Source of the DNA: an uncultured Bacteroidota bacterium
GTDB taxonomy: Bacteria; Bacteroidota; Bacteroidia; Chitinophagales; Chitinophagaceae
Assembly (NCBI GenBank): GCA_903882805.1
Contig: CAIRYK010000037.1
Coordinates: forward strand, 1-64,000
Direction of reading: 5' to 3'
Length of the DNA stretch: 64,000 nucleotides
Below the pieces are notes generated by a model. It worked only from the letters and a program-made list of their open reading frames with translations. It did not search any database and was not told the origin of the DNA. The translations under genes and the position numbers were made by a program. Below are positions 46,327 to 54,399 of the stretch, piece by piece (position 1 is the stretch's first letter; every line of letters starts with the position of its first letter).

Positions 46327-47745
46327 ATGAGCCTAAAGAAACTGATACTCGATAACGCATTGGCGCGAATTATTATTCGCATACTACTGCATTTCGACAC
46401 GGTGCCTGCGGCTATTGATTTGCACAACTATCGCTTTTATATTATATCCAATGTCGGGTACACGGTAGCATGGATCATACATTTCACCTGGCTTGTCATT
46501 TTTTTTAACCTTGGTCAGCACACTATGACGGCGCTGCAACTGGCCAGCATAGCCTGCCATGTTGTAGCCATTACCCTCAATCGCCGCGGACATCACCTTA
46601 CGGCAATGGTAGTAGGTATGCTCGAGGTAATTGGCCATCAGCTGTTAGCAGTAAAGCTACTTGGCTGGGGCGCTGGTTTCCAGTATATCATACCGGCTAT
46701 TGTTTTATTTCCCTTTCTCAACAGCCATGGCAATAAAATAATCAAGGTGTTTCTGGTGTTATGCTGCGTTACCAGCTATCTAGGGCTTGAGTTGTTTTTA
46801 AAAAACACTACCCCTATTTACCAGCTGACTAGCTTTGCGCTGCAAGCGTTCAATTACTCCAATATTGTGTTCTGTTTCGGCCTGATTACTATATGGGGTA
46901 TATACATTACCATTGCTATACAGCGTAGCGAGGCTGTGCTTATAGAAAAAAACAAGGAACTATTTGCCGCAGAGAAAGCTAAAGAAAAAGCTGAGCTACA
47001 ACGACTGATAGAAGTAAAAGACCGCGATGCCGAAATATACCGGTTGCGGAATGTAGAGTTAAAAAACAGCAACGATGAGATACTGTTGCGCAATAAAATA
47101 ATAGAGCAGGAAAAGAAAAGATCGGACGACCTACTGCTGAATATTTTGCCGATGGAGGTGGCCGAAGAGCTGAAAGACAAAGGCAGCGCTGCTGCAAAAC
47201 ACTTTGATCATGTAACTGTGATGTTTACTGACTTTGTAGGCTTTACCAAAATAAGCGAGCAAATGGATGCTCAGCAGCTTATTGACGAACTGGACGCCTG
47301 CTTTAAGGGATTTGATGGTATAATAGGCAAGTACAACATAGAAAAGATAAAAACCATTGGCGATGCCTACCTCGCGGTAGCTGGCCTGCCCACAGCCGAC
47401 CCGGAGCATGCCAAGCATGTGGTAAACGCCGCGCTGGAAATAGTGGCGCTTATGGACAAACGGCGAAAAACGCTTGGCGATAAAACATTTCAACTTCGGG
47501 TAGGCGTGCATAGCGGCAGCGTAGTCGCCGGCATAGTGGGCATCAAAAAATTTGCTTACGACATATGGGGCGATACGGTAAATGTGGCCGCGCGCATGGA
47601 ACAAAACTCACTACCCGGTAGGGTAAACATATCGGGAGCCACATACGAACTGGTAAAAGACGATTTCGATTGCGAATACCGTGGCCAAATACACGCTAAG
47701 AACAAAGGCGAAATGGATATGTATTTTGTTACTGCCGCGCGGTAA
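46327..47745 (+). CDS. Membrane class III adenylate cyclase
   Basis: 472 residues. About six membrane segments lie in the first 200 residues, followed by a coiled coil (about 200-280) and a class III cyclase catalytic domain (about 295-470). Metal-binding Asp residues are in TDFVGFT and LDACF. The base-specifying residues are Lys in EKIKTIGDAY and Asp in YDIWGDTVNVAARM, which fit ATP rather than GTP. NVAARM also supplies the transition-state Asn and Arg. So it probably makes cAMP in response to a membrane signal. It stands alone, with a terminator between it and the convergent korB. The 167 bp upstream contain AT-rich sequence without a gene. Confidence 0.92.
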   Translation: MSLKKLILDNALARIIIRILLHFDTVPAAIDLHNYRFYIISNVGYTVAWIIHFTWLVIFFNLGQHTMTALQLASIACHVVAITLNRRGHHLTAMVVGMLEVIGHQLLAVKLLGWGAGFQYIIPAIVLFPFLNSHGNKIIKVFLVLCCVTSYLGLELFLKNTTPIYQLTSFALQAFNYSNIVFCFGLITIWGIYITIAIQRSEAVLIEKNKELFAAEKAKEKAELQRLIEVKDRDAEIYRLRNVELKNSNDEILLRNKIIEQEKKRSDDLLLNILPMEVAEELKDKGSAAAKHFDHVTVMFTDFVGFTKISEQMDAQQLIDELDACFKGFDGIIGKYNIEKIKTIGDAYLAVAGLPTADPEHAKHVVNAALEIVALMDKRRKTLGDKTFQLRVGVHSGSVVAGIVGIKKFAYDIWGDTVNVAARMEQNSLPGRVNISGATYELVKDDFDCEYRGQIHAKNKGEMDMYFVTAAR

Positions 47746-47780
47746 TATATGCAAATAAAAAGCTGCTTGTCTATTGCAAA

Positions 47781-47813
47781 AAACATCCCTTTGCTCCGAA
47801 AAACAAAGGGATG
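47781..47813. terminator. Terminator between the cyclase and korB
   Basis: A 10-bp stem, CATCCCTTTG with CAAAGGGATG, and a 10-base loop. The minus strand has TTTTTT after it, so it mainly ends the korAB transcript, about 20 bp after the korB stop. Confidence 0.8.
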
Positions 47814-47832
47814 CTCAATAATCAATAAAGTA

Positions 47833-48876
47833 CTAAAGTATTGTCCAAGTTTTGTCGCCCGATAGTATTTTGTCGAGCGATGGACGGCCTTTGCGGGCTA
47901 TTAGTTCATCAATCTGTTCCTGCATAGCGGTTTCGTAAGTGCTGCGGTTTTCGGTGTATATCACACCAAAGGGACGAGGAAAATCTACACCTTCATAAGC
48001 CGTGTCGAAGAAACTGGCTATAATGTGCGCCTTGTTTTTATCGTGCTCGTCGTGTATCCACAAGTCGTCTACCGATACGCCCTCGGCGTTCAGGTCTACA
48101 ATTACCGGCATTACGCCATCCAGCTTTATACCTTTGTTATCGGTAGCGCCAAAAATGAGCGGCTTACCGTGTTCTAAAAACAGCGATTGTTCTTTTTTGG
48201 TTTCTTTCTCAGAAAATGCAAAGAAAGCGCCATCGTTGAACACCGTACAGTTTTGGTAAATTTCTACAAACGAAGTGCCTTTGTGCTCGTTAGCGCGTTT
48301 CAGCACCATTTGCATATGTTTTGGGTCGCGATCGAGCGAGCGGGCCACAAAACTTGCGCGTGCACCCAATGCCAGTTCGCTTGGGTTGAATGGTTCCTCT
48401 ACAGAGCCGAATGGGGTAGATTTTGCCACCTTACCCTTGCCCGATGTGGGCGAATATTGCCCTTTGGTAAGACCATAAATCTCATTGTTGAACACCAGAT
48501 AGTTTACATCGAAGTTCTTACGCATCAGGTGTATAAAATGGTTGCCGCCAATTGAGAACGCATCGCCGTCGCCCGATATTACCCAAACGCTGAGGTTAGG
48601 GTTCATGGCTTTTACGCCGCTGGCTATTGCCGCTGCGCGCCCATGTATACTATGCATACCATAGGTATCCATGTAGTAGGTGAAACGAGCCGCGCAACCT
48701 ATACCTGAAATAAATACTATATCTTCCTTCGGCACTCCAAAATCGGGGAATACCGTTTGTACCTGCTTTAATATGGAATAATCCCCGCAACCCGGACACC
48801 ACTTAACTTCCTGATTTGATGCAAAATCCTTGGCCGTAAGTTTAGCCGCCGGAACCTGTTCTGATATATTAGACAT
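47833..48876 (-). CDS. korB: 2-oxoacid:ferredoxin oxidoreductase beta subunit
   Basis: 347 residues. It carries thiamine diphosphate and a 4Fe-4S cluster. Cluster ligands are visible in VKWCPGCGDYS, GIGCAARF and IYQNCTVF. The TPP motif is GDGDAFSIGGNH with FNNEIYGLTKGQYSPTS. With korA it oxidises a 2-oxoacid such as 2-oxoglutarate with CoA and reduces ferredoxin. The exact substrate cannot be fixed from sequence. The ATG at 48876 is preferred over the TTG in the track. The korA stop is 8 bp upstream, so the two are in one operon. Confidence 0.92.
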   Translation of the reverse strand: MSNISEQVPAAKLTAKDFASNQEVKWCPGCGDYSILKQVQTVFPDFGVPKEDIVFISGIGCAARFTYYMDTYGMHSIHGRAAAIASGVKAMNPNLSVWVISGDGDAFSIGGNHFIHLMRKNFDVNYLVFNNEIYGLTKGQYSPTSGKGKVAKSTPFGSVEEPFNPSELALGARASFVARSLDRDPKHMQMVLKRANEHKGTSFVEIYQNCTVFNDGAFFAFSEKETKKEQSLFLEHGKPLIFGATDNKGIKLDGVMPVIVDLNAEGVSVDDLWIHDEHDKNKAHIIASFFDTAYEGVDFPRPFGVIYTENRSTYETAMQEQIDELIARKGRPSLDKILSGDKTWTIL

Positions 48877-48884
48877 TAGCAATG

Positions 48885-50765
48885 TTATTTTAGAGTTTCA
48901 AGAATTTTGTTTTTCAATTCAGCAGTGGTAAATGGCAATCCCTGCATCTTGTTCAGTCCAACAGCCGGAATAAGGTACTTGGCGCGTATCAGGCTCAGCA
49001 ATTGTCCGCCATTCATTTCAGGCACCAATACATTGTCGTAGCCTTTCAGCAATTCGCCCAGATTCTTGGGGAACGGATTGATGTGGCGCAAATGGATATG
49101 CGCTACATCATAGCCTTCTGCCAGCAGCTCGCGCACTGCCGTCTTGATTGCGCCGCTTGTAGAGCCCCAGCCCAGCACTGCCAGTTTGCCGCTGGCGTTA
49201 CCGCTGTCGGGGGCTATATTGGGTATATAATCGGCTATTTTTTCAATTTTAGCAGCGCGAAGATGCGTCATTGCTTCATGGTTTTTAGCATCATACGACA
49301 CATTACCTGTGTTCTCTGCTTTTTCCAGTCCACCTATGCGGTGCATCAGTCCTTTGGTGCCTGGTTTTGCCCATGGGCGCACCAGTTTTTCGTCGCGCTT
49401 GTAGGGCTGGTAAGTTCCGTTTGGACCGTTAGGCTCTGTAGCAAACTCCACGTTTATAGGCTTCAGCTGATCCTTGCTTGGGAAACGCCATGGCTCAGTG
49501 CCATTAGCTATATAGCCGTCGGTAAGGCATATTACCGGAGTCATGTGCTCTATAGCTATACGCGATGCTTCCAGCACTGTGTCGAAACAGTCGGCGGGCG
49601 AGCAAGCGGCTATTACTGGCAACGGACCTTCGCCATGACGACCATACATTGCCTGCATAAGGTCTGATTGCTCAGTTTTTGTAGGCAGACCCGTAGACGG
49701 ACCGCCGCGTTGTATATTTACTATTACCAGCGGTATTTCCAGAATGGTAGCAAGGCCTATCGCTTCTGTTTTCAGCGACATACCGGGGCCAGATGTAGTG
49801 GTTACACCCAATCCGCCGGCATAGGTGGCGCCAATAGCCGCGCAAATGGCCGCTATTTCGTCCTCGGCCTGGAATGTTTTTATGCCGCTTGTTTTATATT
49901 TTGATAGTTCGTGCAACACATCGGATGCCGGAGTGATGGGGTAAGAACCCAAAAACAGCGGTAAACCAGACATTTCTGAAGCAGCCACCAAGCCAATGGC
50001 CGTAGCCTGATTGCCCGAGATATTGCGGTATACGCCCTTAGCCATTTTGGCCGGCGATACGCGGAAACGGGTAGTAAATATTTCGGTATGGTCGCCAAAA
50101 TTCCAACCCGCTTTCAATGTCTTGATATTTGCGTCGGCGATATCCTGCTTTTTCGCAAATTTTTCTTTGATGAAGTTGATGGTATAATCCATGGGCTCAT
50201 CAAACATCCAGAACAGCAGCCCCAAAACGAACATGTTTTTAGAGCGCTCTATTTCCTTCATGCCCAATCCCGAACCTGCCAGACATTCCTTGGTGAATTT
50301 GGTAACGTCTATTTTATGTACGGTATAATTTTCGAGGGTGCCGTCTTCGAGCGGATTAGCGTCGGCGGCATAGCCTGCAAGATTGAGGTTCTTTTTATCG
50401 AAACCTGCAGTGTTTACAATTACAATGCCACCAATTTTAAGACGGGCAAGGTCCACCTTAAGCGCGGCTGAGTTCATGGCTACCAGCACATCGTACTCGT
50501 CGCCGGGAGTAAATATTTCTTTACTACCAAAGTGCACCTGAAAACCAGATACGCCGGCGGTAGTGCCTATTGGGGCGCGAATTTCGGCAGGAAATTCGGG
50601 GAAGGTGCTCAAATCATTACCTAAGAATGCCGCTGTATCTGTAAACTGATTACCTGTAAGCTGCATACCATCGCCCGAATCGCCCGAAAACCTGATAACT
50701 ATACTTTCAGATTCTATTAGTGTGGTTTCGTGTCCGGGATTATTGTCTGCTATTATTGAATCCAT
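48885..50765 (-). CDS. korA: 2-oxoacid:ferredoxin oxidoreductase alpha subunit (gamma-alpha fusion)
   Basis: 626 residues from ATG 50765. The N-terminal gamma domain (RFSGDSGDGMQLTGNQF) is fused to the alpha pyrimidine-binding domain (LFLGSYPITPASDVLHEL, AEDEIAAICAAIGATYAG, TTSGPGMSLKTEAIGLA, QRGGPSTGLPTKTEQSDL). This fused layout is the usual one in Bacteroidota 2-oxoglutarate:ferredoxin oxidoreductases. It lies between the ferredoxin gene (158 bp upstream) and korB. The context with ferredoxin and complex I suggests that it delivers electrons to respiration. Confidence 0.93.
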   Translation of the reverse strand: MDSIIADNNPGHETTLIESESIVIRFSGDSGDGMQLTGNQFTDTAAFLGNDLSTFPEFPAEIRAPIGTTAGVSGFQVHFGSKEIFTPGDEYDVLVAMNSAALKVDLARLKIGGIVIVNTAGFDKKNLNLAGYAADANPLEDGTLENYTVHKIDVTKFTKECLAGSGLGMKEIERSKNMFVLGLLFWMFDEPMDYTINFIKEKFAKKQDIADANIKTLKAGWNFGDHTEIFTTRFRVSPAKMAKGVYRNISGNQATAIGLVAASEMSGLPLFLGSYPITPASDVLHELSKYKTSGIKTFQAEDEIAAICAAIGATYAGGLGVTTTSGPGMSLKTEAIGLATILEIPLVIVNIQRGGPSTGLPTKTEQSDLMQAMYGRHGEGPLPVIAACSPADCFDTVLEASRIAIEHMTPVICLTDGYIANGTEPWRFPSKDQLKPINVEFATEPNGPNGTYQPYKRDEKLVRPWAKPGTKGLMHRIGGLEKAENTGNVSYDAKNHEAMTHLRAAKIEKIADYIPNIAPDSGNASGKLAVLGWGSTSGAIKTAVRELLAEGYDVAHIHLRHINPFPKNLGELLKGYDNVLVPEMNGGQLLSLIRAKYLIPAVGLNKMQGLPFTTAELKNKILETLK

Positions 50766-50923
50766 TTTAAAATTTTTATTTACAAAAAACAATTTCGAAA
50801 TATCAAGTATTGCCTTATGGGCAATTGCAACAATGGGTATCCAGGCACGTAAACACGGCAGTAAACTGCCAACACAGAGCGGCTCCTGGAAAACCCGCCC
50901 TAACTAATAGACATTTGCAACCC

Positions 50924-51271
50924 TTATGGGTGCAAAGTTCCCTTTTTAATTTCCAATTCCTCTCTACTTTCTACATTATCTTCATCGGGTATGCAGCAGT
51001 CTACCGGACAAACAGATGCGCACTGCGGCTCATCATGAAAACCTACGCACTCTGTGCATTTGTCTGTAACAATATAGTAGTAGTCGCTCGATACAGGGTC
51101 CTGACCAGCGTTTACATCGGCAGTGAGGCCGCTTTTGGCCACAAACGTACCAGATAATGAAGTTTTATAGGAAAACATCCATTCGTCTCCTCCTGCAAAA
51201 ATTGCCCCATTCGGACACTCAGGCTCACAGGCGCCACAGTTAATACATTCGTCGGTTATTTTAATTGCCAT
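50924..51271 (-). CDS. Two-cluster (2 x 4Fe-4S) ferredoxin
   Basis: 115 residues. The first cluster motif is CINCGACEPECP. The second set is CTECVGFHDEPQCASVCPVDCC, with the spaced cysteines of the Allochromatium-type ferredoxins. An insert of about 35 residues separates the two. The C-terminal tail is acidic. It is the probable electron acceptor of KorAB, and it is first on the same strand, 158 bp upstream of korA. It is divergent from nuoA across 355 bp. Whether it also docks onto complex I is inference. Confidence 0.93.
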   Translation of the reverse strand: MAIKITDECINCGACEPECPNGAIFAGGDEWMFSYKTSLSGTFVAKSGLTADVNAGQDPVSSDYYYIVTDKCTECVGFHDEPQCASVCPVDCCIPDEDNVESREELEIKKGTLHP

Positions 51272-51626
51272 GTTTTTAGATTTTTTTTAAAAGTATAAAA
51301 ACTGGTCGGAAAAATAAATTTATTTTATACCTACAAGACTGATTTTAGTCAGGAAATTGGCCGTATTTGTAACTAAAAAGTAAAAAAACGCTATCGACAG
51401 TCAATGGATTGTAAAAACGTGCCAAAACTGATTGGAGAACAGGAGATAATAGTATTAATTGCTTTTCTAAAACAGCGTCGGCATATTTTTAGAAAAATTG
51501 ATAAGAAAAATTAATTTTGGAGCGCTATCTTTATTAGCAGAAAACAATATTGAACAAAAATAGCCGGTTTTGGTTGCCTGCTGTGGCGTTATGAGTTCCG
51601 GAAACGGTGTATAAAACTAAAAAATT
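51272..51626. other. Divergent promoter region between ferredoxin and nuoA
   Basis: About 355 bp, AT-rich. A TAATTTTG element at 51512-51519 fits the -7 consensus for transcription toward nuoA, which would give a leader of about 100 bases. No clear -33 element lies at the right distance. No RNA gene was seen. Confidence 0.5.
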
Positions 51627-51977
51627 ATGGGTTCGGTAGCTTTAATATTATTGGTAATAGTGGGAATAGCCTTTGCAGGCGGCGGCATACTGGTATCGAA
51701 AGCAGTAGCCAAATCATCTAAAAACGTAACCAAGGGCGAACCTTATGAGTGCGGGATACCCACTACCGGCACCTCATGGATACAGTTCAATGTAGGTTAC
51801 TACCTTTTTGCGCTCATCTTCCTGATATTCGATGTGGAGCTGGTATTTATGTACCCGTGGGCCGTTGCTGTGAAAAAAGTAGGTATTATAGGCCTTGTGG
51901 AAATTGTAATATTCATGTTCATTCTGTTTATGGGCTTGCTATATGCCTGGAAGAAGGGCGCTCTGAAATGGATGTAA
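51627..51977 (+). CDS. nuoA: NADH-quinone oxidoreductase subunit A
   Basis: 116 residues, three membrane segments. Motifs KGEPYECGIPTTG and QFNVGYYLFALIFLIFDVELVFMYPWA are the subunit A signature, with the Cys loop near the quinone channel entrance. It sits at the expected first place of the nuo order. Unlike usual nuo operons, nuoB does not follow directly: a 1.4-kb stretch with a toxin-antitoxin pair intervenes. nuoA may therefore be transcribed apart from nuoB-L. Confidence 0.96.
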   Translation: MGSVALILLVIVGIAFAGGGILVSKAVAKSSKNVTKGEPYECGIPTTGTSWIQFNVGYYLFALIFLIFDVELVFMYPWAVAVKKVGIIGLVEIVIFMFILFMGLLYAWKKGALKWM

Positions 51978-52360
51978 CATGCGTTGTAGCATCTTACCCG
52001 GGCGCTAATAGGACAAGAAGTAGCGTAGTGAGCGCTACAATATACTCTTAGTCTTCAGGATAGGAGGTATGCGCATCTAGGCAAACATACCTGCGGATTA
52101 TAACAATATAAAATCAGACAATACTTCCTTTCTCATTCGACTGCTTATTGTTTTCTTTCTGGTTTCTCCTTTTTATCATACATTTTATATAGCTCATGCA
52201 ACTTTGTTTGCAGCAACTTTTTGTATGGTTCTTCGGGCTAAGCCTGTATTTGCTTGCAAAATCAGACTTTTTAAATGCATGTAGTGCAGCGATGTTTCAT
52301 TCTCTCCAAATTCACCTGTCTGGTCACGGCTTAAGCCACGCTAATACCATCAATCCATTT
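51978..52360. other. Inserted non-coding stretch after nuoA with a possible gene remnant
   Basis: About 380 bp. On the minus strand, a frame open from about 52340 to 52194 reads a coherent stretch with TGLARRTIQKVAANK. A second frame, about 52110-52225, reads EEPYKKLLQTKLHELYKMY. Neither has a start codon at its head. They may be the frameshifted tail of a decayed gene, or chance. A short hairpin GTAGCG-TAGTGAG-CGCTAC lies near 52021-52039. Confidence 0.3.
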
Positions 52361-52392
52361 TTTGTAACCGCAGGAAAAATAGGTTAATTTTG
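52361..52392 (+). promoter_or_regulatory. Promoter of the toxin-antitoxin pair
   Basis: TTTG at 52361-52364, a 20-base spacer and TAATTTTG at 52385-52392 match the Bacteroidota -33 / -7 elements well. The antitoxin ATG follows 16 bases later. Confidence 0.65.
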
Positions 52393-52408
52393 TAAGAAGC
52401 AATATTTT

Positions 52409-52666
52409 ATGACACCGATTGAAACACTTAGAAAACGCGCGAAAGAATATATAGATAATGCCGACGAAAACTCGTTGCGTAGAGTGAATGCAATACTGGA
52501 AATAGACAATAATGCAAATGGCTGGTGGAAAGACAAACAATTTGTAGCAGAATTAGATAAAAGATACAACGATATAGAATCGGGTAAAGACAAAGGCTAT
52601 ACTCCCGATGAATTGGTGGCATCTGTAAGGGAACACAAAAAAAATAAAGATGCCGGAAAAGCATAA
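52409..52666 (+). CDS. Antitoxin of a ParE/RelE-type module (addiction-module component family)
   Basis: 85 residues, mostly helical and highly charged. The C-terminal part, WWKDKQFVAELDKRYNDIE followed by SGKDKGYTPDELVASV, resembles the putative addiction-module component family, where the helix and the G-x-x-x-x-x-E-E/L segment wrap the toxin. It overlaps the toxin gene by 17 bp, the usual coupling of antitoxin first, toxin second. It has its own promoter, probably self-regulated. The pair is placed between nuoA and nuoB. Confidence 0.82.
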   Translation: MTPIETLRKRAKEYIDNADENSLRRVNAILEIDNNANGWWKDKQFVAELDKRYNDIESGKDKGYTPDELVASVREHKKNKDAGKA

Positions 52667-52952
52667 TTATACCAGCGTTTTTTCGAGTAAAGCACAAAGG
52701 GAGCTAATTGTTTCATTTGACTGGTATGAAGAGCAACAAACAGGGCTCGGGGATAGTTTTATTGAAAATGTGTTGGCTAAAGTAAAATTGATAGAGCAAT
52801 ATCCAATGCTCTATTCAGTGAAATCTAAGATATATCGTGAAGCAACCATAGTGAAGTTTCCTTTCGTTATCGTGTACAGTGTAAATAACAGAAAAAGAAG
52901 AATTACCATAGTGTCCGTTTTCCACACTTCACGTTTATTCAATACCTTGTAA
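52650..52952 (+). CDS. ParE/RelE-superfamily toxin
   Basis: 100 residues. The pattern VFSSKAQRELIVSFDWYEEQ, LIEQYPMLYSVKSKIYREA and KFPFVIVYSVNNRKRRITIVSVFHTSR fits the ParE/RelE fold (helical hairpin then sheet). ParE members poison gyrase and RelE members cut mRNA on the ribosome. Sequence alone does not decide which. The late Arg and the HTSR end resemble ParE-type proteins. It is intact and follows its antitoxin with a 17-bp overlap. Confidence 0.88.
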   Translation: MPEKHNYTSVFSSKAQRELIVSFDWYEEQQTGLGDSFIENVLAKVKLIEQYPMLYSVKSKIYREATIVKFPFVIVYSVNNRKRRITIVSVFHTSRLFNTL

Positions 52953-53413
52953 TTTGTTGGGTGGATAGCAGGTATTAAGCTCCCATTGTATAAATATCCA
53001 TCTGGCGCGAGTGTTCCGAAGGATCACTCGTGTCCCACTAAAAACGCCGGTTTGTAACCGGCGTAAATTAGAACTCACAACTACGGAAGTCGGCGCCTAA
53101 AATAAGTTGCTCCATTTACAAGAATAACTAATTGCGCCCACACCAACCCATCTTCCACAAAAAACTGTTAAGATTATTCCTTTTTTTGGCAATCCCGCTA
53201 TTTCATTTTATGAAAACTATTAGCTACATTTAAACTCTCGGCAAATGCAGCAAAAGATGAATACAAAAATTGTGCGTTTTGGAAGGTAAAAATGCATCTG
53301 ACCGAAAGAACATAGGGAATAAGCTTACGTTTCAATACCAAAAAACTATGCCTTTGGCGGCTACGGCCACCTTGCATAGTGAATAGCAGATCAATATACA
53401 TAATGATTTTTCT
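52953..53413. other. Gap between the toxin gene and nuoB
   Basis: About 460 bp without a gene. Apart from the two hairpins at 53008-53064, I see no signal. It must hold the promoter of nuoB, since nuoA is cut off by the insertion unless read-through occurs. Confidence 0.5.
53008..53064. repeat. Pair of short hairpins, REP-like
   Basis: Hairpin one, CGAGTGTTCCGAAGG continuing to CACTCG (6-bp outer stem, small inner stem, 53008-53030). Hairpin two, ACGCCGGTT-TGT-AACCGGCGT (9-bp stem, 3-base loop, 53044-53064). They sit 13 bases apart. The composition is GC-rich against an AT-rich background, which suggests an extragenic palindromic element. It could also act as a transcription stop after the toxin, though no T-run follows. 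Confidence 0.55.
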
Positions 53414-53947
53414 ATGGCAGAAACAGAAAAAATGATTTTTCCGGCACAACTTCACCAAACAGCAGACGGTGGAATTGTGGTGTCGAAGCTGGACGATATG
53501 ATTAACTGGGCGCGGTCCAATTCGCTTTGGCCGCTTGTGTTTGGCACAAGTTGTTGCGCTATAGAAATGATGTCTGCTGCCGATGCCAAGTACGACTGGT
53601 CGCGTTTTGGGTTTGAAGTAGCTCGCGCTACTCCCCGTCAGGCCGACCTGATCATAGTAGCCGGCACCATAGTTATGAAAATGGCTCCTGTACTGAAACG
53701 CCTTTACGACCAAATGCCCGACCCAAAGTATGTAATAGCCATGGGCGCCTGCACCATATCGGGCGGTCCATTTTTTTACAATACCTACTCGGTTGTAAAA
53801 GGCGTAGACCACGTGATACCTGTAGATGTATACATACCTGGCTGCCCTCCCCGTCCCGAGGCGCTACTCCATGCTATGATAACGCTACAGGAAAAAATAA
53901 AACACGAAACGTATTTTGGTAAAGCAAAAACAGAAGAAGGCAAATGA
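53414..53947 (+). CDS. nuoB: NADH-quinone oxidoreductase subunit B
   Basis: 177 residues. It carries the terminal cluster N2 next to quinone. The four cluster cysteines are in [23 protein letters not shown] and [13 protein letters not shown]. The stretch [20 protein letters not shown] is the usual subunit B start of the conserved core, and about 25 residues precede it. The stop overlaps nuoC by 4 bp (ATGA), so the two are translationally coupled. Confidence 0.97.
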   Translation: MAETEKMIFPAQLHQTADGGIVVSKLDDMINWARSNSLWPLVFGTSCCAIEMMSAADAKYDWSRFGFEVARATPRQADLIIVAGTIVMKMAPVLKRLYDQMPDPKYVIAMGACTISGGPFFYNTYSVVKGVDHVIPVDVYIPGCPPRPEALLHAMITLQEKIKHETYFGKAKTEEGK

Positions 53948-54399
53948 CCAACGAAGAAATAAAAACGGCCGTTTCTGCCCTGTTTCCATCTGTTACTTAC
54001 GACGAAACCGGTGAGTTTCTGACGCTGCTAATAACGCCTGCCGAAATAAGGTCGGTGATGAAAGCGTTGCGCTACAATACGGAGTTTAGCTTCGATTATA
54101 TGTTTTGCCTGACGTGCATAGACTGGAAAACCCATTTTATGATGGTGTACCACCTGCTGTCAAAAACGCACCGGCACAACATAGTGGTAAAAGCCAAAAT
54201 AGCCGATGTAAATAAACCCGAGATAGAAACGCTATGCGATATATGGCAAACAGCCAATTTTCATGAACGCGAGGTGTACGATCTGTTTGGCATACGATTT
54301 TTAAACCATCCCGACCTACGCAGGCTTCTGCTGGACGAAGGTTGGGACGGATACCCGCTGAGAAAAAATTATGTGGATGAAAATATGATATCGTTATGA
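53944..54399 (+). CDS. nuoC: NADH-quinone oxidoreductase subunit C
   Basis: 151 residues. The 30-kDa subunit pattern is seen in [20 protein letters not shown] and [30 protein letters not shown] with [12 protein letters not shown]. It is a separate gene, not fused to nuoD as in E. coli. It overlaps nuoB and nuoD by 4 bp on each side. Confidence 0.96.
   Translation: MTNEEIKTAVSALFPSVTYDETGEFLTLLITPAEIRSVMKALRYNTEFSFDYMFCLTCIDWKTHFMMVYHLLSKTHRHNIVVKAKIADVNKPEIETLCDIWQTANFHEREVYDLFGIRFLNHPDLRRLLLDEGWDGYPLRKNYVDENMISL

Noticed and set aside
52196-52387. 63-residue ORF in the nuoA-nuoB gap, plus strand
   Set aside because: No signal, no motif and no promoter fits. It overlaps the promoter of the antitoxin gene.
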